From contig CAKMZB010000007.1 of the NCBI GenBank assembly GCA_929200315.1, positions 154,474 to 218,473 of the forward strand: DNA of 64,000 bases, read 5' to 3'. This stretch comes from an uncultured Alphaproteobacteria bacterium. GTDB taxonomy: Bacteria > Pseudomonadota > Alphaproteobacteria > Rhizobiales > Rhizobiaceae. Positions 62,388 through 64,000 of this stretch are shown here, in pieces (within the stretch, counting starts at the first letter, position 1; the number at the start of each line of letters is the position of its first letter). The notes beneath the pieces were generated by a model. That model made no database searches, had not been told where the DNA came from, and saw only the letters and a list, made by a program, of their open reading frames with translations. Position numbers and translations under genes: made by a program.

Positions 62388-63416
62388 ATGCGGGAAAAGG
62401 CGGCGCTTGCTGAGCTCAAGGGACGCGTGGATTGATTGCGAGTGACCGGCAGGCAGGCAGACAGCGAGTTGGCGATTTGCGTCACTTTCTGGGTCACGCA
62501 TGGGGATAGAGAGCTTGGCTTTCGGATGCGGCATCCGAGTGTTTTTCCAGACTCGCCGCCAATTATTTTCACCAAAGATCAGCCACAGATTTCATTGCAT
62601 CAATACGGACCGAGTGGCGTGCGTTCGGCCGACGATCTGAGAGATCTGCTTGATAAGGCGGGGCTTGGCAAACTCCGAGGCGAGCTGATCGAAACGGACG
62701 GGCCGACCCATTTGCTGGCCGGAGGCGGGCGTAGCTGGGCCCTATTCTGGACTTTCGGCAAGGCCGCGAAACGGAAAATCATCAACTACGCGACAATTGT
62801 CGTGCCCCAGGATGGGCAGCGTCTGCCAGACCAGTTCGAGGATCTTTGCGGGAGGAAGGTAGTGATTATCGGGTGCGGCTCGATGGGATCGAAGATCGCC
62901 ACCAGCCTTTGCCCAGTGGGTGTCAGCAAGTTCGTTCTCATCGTCGAGGACATCTTCTTTCCTGGAAACGCGGCCCGCAAAGCGTCGAGCCTGTGTGAAC
63001 GTCTCACAAACCTTGCCCCTGGTGCCGATGTGCGGACCCTCCGCATAAGCCTTGGCGGTCAGGGAAGCGCCGCGAGCATGGCCGGCGCGTTGGAAGCACT
63101 TGGCGAGTGCAATGTGCTGATCGATGCCACCGCATTGCTCGAAGCGTTCAACATAATCGCATCCGTCGCGACGCACCGGAAAGTCTCGTTGGTCTGGGCG
63201 GAAGTGTGCGCGAGCGGGATAAGAGGTTTAATCGCACGTGCGCGGCCGGACTGGGATCTCAGTCCCCTCGCTGCGCGCGGACAGATCGCCCCTCGCGACC
63301 GTGTGATTGAGCAGACGTTTCGTTATGTACGGATCGAGACGGGCTTAGACCCACGCCGTCGCGAACGTGCGTCTCAACATGTGGGGTGCGACATGTGGGG
63401 TCGTTTTCTCCTTTAA
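62388..63416 (+). pseudogene. Cap2-like E2-E1 (ThiF) fusion, decayed
   Basis: ATG 62388, in-frame TGA at 62433-62435 (expected Trp in the VDWL context), then open to 63416. The E2-like part shows GFRMRHPSVFPDSPPIIF and SLHQYG, but the LCLE...PDNW block with the catalytic Cys is absent. The E1/ThiF part shows GRKVVIIGCGSMGSKIATSL, yet the usual acidic D-x-D and R..K ATP-binding segment after it is shortened (VEDIFFPGNAARKASSL). The 3' end is cut at the ogt junction. Cap2 primes cyclases in type II CBASS; this copy cannot be active. Confidence 0.65.
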
Positions 63417-63936
63417 CGTCTCGACGTGGCCAGAAGCACTGTTTGCAGGAAAGACCCATATCGATAGCCCCGTGGGTTCTCTGCTGGTGGCAGGAGATGA
63501 CGAGGCGTTGCATTATTTGAGCTTTCCCAGCAGCCCCAAAGCAATCAGACCAGGATCAGATTGGCACCACACTGATGCGCCGTTTTTAGAGGTGCGGCGT
63601 CAGCTTATTGCCTATTTCGATGGTACATTACGGCAGTTTGATCTGCCTCTCTTTCTGACAGGAACAGCTTTTCAAAAAAGTGTATGGCGACACCTGGCCA
63701 CTATACCTTTTGGAGAGACGCAAACTTACGGCCAACTGGCGGCCATTCTCGAACGTCCAAATGCAAGTCGCGCGGTGGGTGCCGCAAATGGGGGCAACCC
63801 ACTTCCGATAATCTTGCCATGCCACCGGGTAATAGGGGGAAACGGCTCGCTAACCGGCTTTGGCGGAGGCCTTCCTACAAAGGAATATTTGCTGCAGCAC
63901 GAAGGGGTGCTCACGCCGTCTTTCTTATTGGACTAA
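63367..63936 (+). CDS. ogt: Methylated-DNA--protein-cysteine methyltransferase (Ogt/Ada-C type)
   Basis: 189 aa from GTG 63367; ATG 63379 gives 185 aa. Removes alkyl groups from O6-alkylguanine. Methyltransferase_1N domain (about 28-100, HIDSPVGSLLVAGDD) and the C-terminal DNA-binding/active-site domain with TYGQLAA, RAVGAANGGNPLPIILPCHRVIG (core LPCHRVIG with acceptor Cys). The first about 25 residues are unlike the family and derive from the junction with the Cap2-like remnant, where ACATGTGGGG occurs twice (63377-63386, 63391-63400). True start uncertain. Confidence 0.85.
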   Translation: MRLNMWGATCGVVFSFNVSTWPEALFAGKTHIDSPVGSLLVAGDDEALHYLSFPSSPKAIRPGSDWHHTDAPFLEVRRQLIAYFDGTLRQFDLPLFLTGTAFQKSVWRHLATIPFGETQTYGQLAAILERPNASRAVGAANGGNPLPIILPCHRVIGGNGSLTGFGGGLPTKEYLLQHEGVLTPSFLLD

Positions 63937-64000
63937 GGTACTGCTTCGGCTTGCTTTGCAGAGTGTTCGCAATACGCATTCGGACTACACGATCATGACT

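Overview
The window looks like a chromosomal segment of an alphaproteobacterium, probably order Hyphomicrobiales (Rhizobiales). The basis is the combination of the CtrA-pathway phosphotransferase ChpT, an EipA/DUF1134 envelope protein, a DUF4164-zapA-6S RNA-fau block, a serC leader RNA upstream of serC-serA, and TTAA-N7-TTAA CtrA-type sites. These assignments are read from the sequence and from family knowledge; no database search was run.

Left part (about 0.07-38 kb) is mostly core genome. It holds a MerC-like membrane protein behind a 29-bp perfect palindrome, a cyclase-like DUF2652/SRPBCC protein, a Sel1-repeat protein, polyphosphate kinase 2, the heat-shock sigma factor rpoH, a fatty acid desaturase, a peroxiredoxin-like protein, purA, and a serine block (serC-serA with leader RNA). 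Then come a CtrA-linked block (outer membrane protein, chpT, eipA), prpE, a glycolysis/Calvin-type block tkt-pgk-fba (without gap), DUF4164-zapA-ssrS-fau-ymdB-like, a YghU-type glutathione transferase, a cyanide-insensitive bd-type quinol oxidase with a 36-residue third subunit, a five-gene dipeptide-type ABC importer, and a second DUF2652/SRPBCC paralogue.

From about 39.1 to 43.2 kb the DNA becomes AT-richer and accessory: a peptidoglycan-binding/GH46-like hydrolase, two small secreted or membrane proteins, a LuxR-type regulator, a tRNA 3' fragment and a degenerate tRNA-Arg(CCT)-like sequence.

From 43.2 to 61.8 kb lies a catabolic region bracketed by two same-orientation tRNA-Arg(CCT)-like sequences (43107-43182 and 61883-61959). 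It has two arms. A minus-strand operon encodes an N-formylglutamate-amidohydrolase-like enzyme, a TRAP transporter, a PuuA-like glutamine synthetase, an aldehyde dehydrogenase and an iron-type alcohol dehydrogenase, facing an RpiR regulator. A plus-strand operon encodes a polyamine-type ABC transporter, a GMC oxidoreductase and a PuuB-like FAD oxidase, next to a MocR regulator. An enolase-superfamily enzyme sits between them. I infer uptake and gamma-glutamylation-based breakdown of an amine or amino alcohol whose identity is unknown.

Immediately after the second tRNA-like sequence is a decayed anti-phage locus: the C-terminal remnant of a CD-NTase (CBASS cyclase) with one in-frame TAG at an expected Trp, followed by a Cap2-like E2-E1 pseudogene with an in-frame TGA and internal losses, cut short at an ogt (methyl-DNA repair) gene that ends the window.
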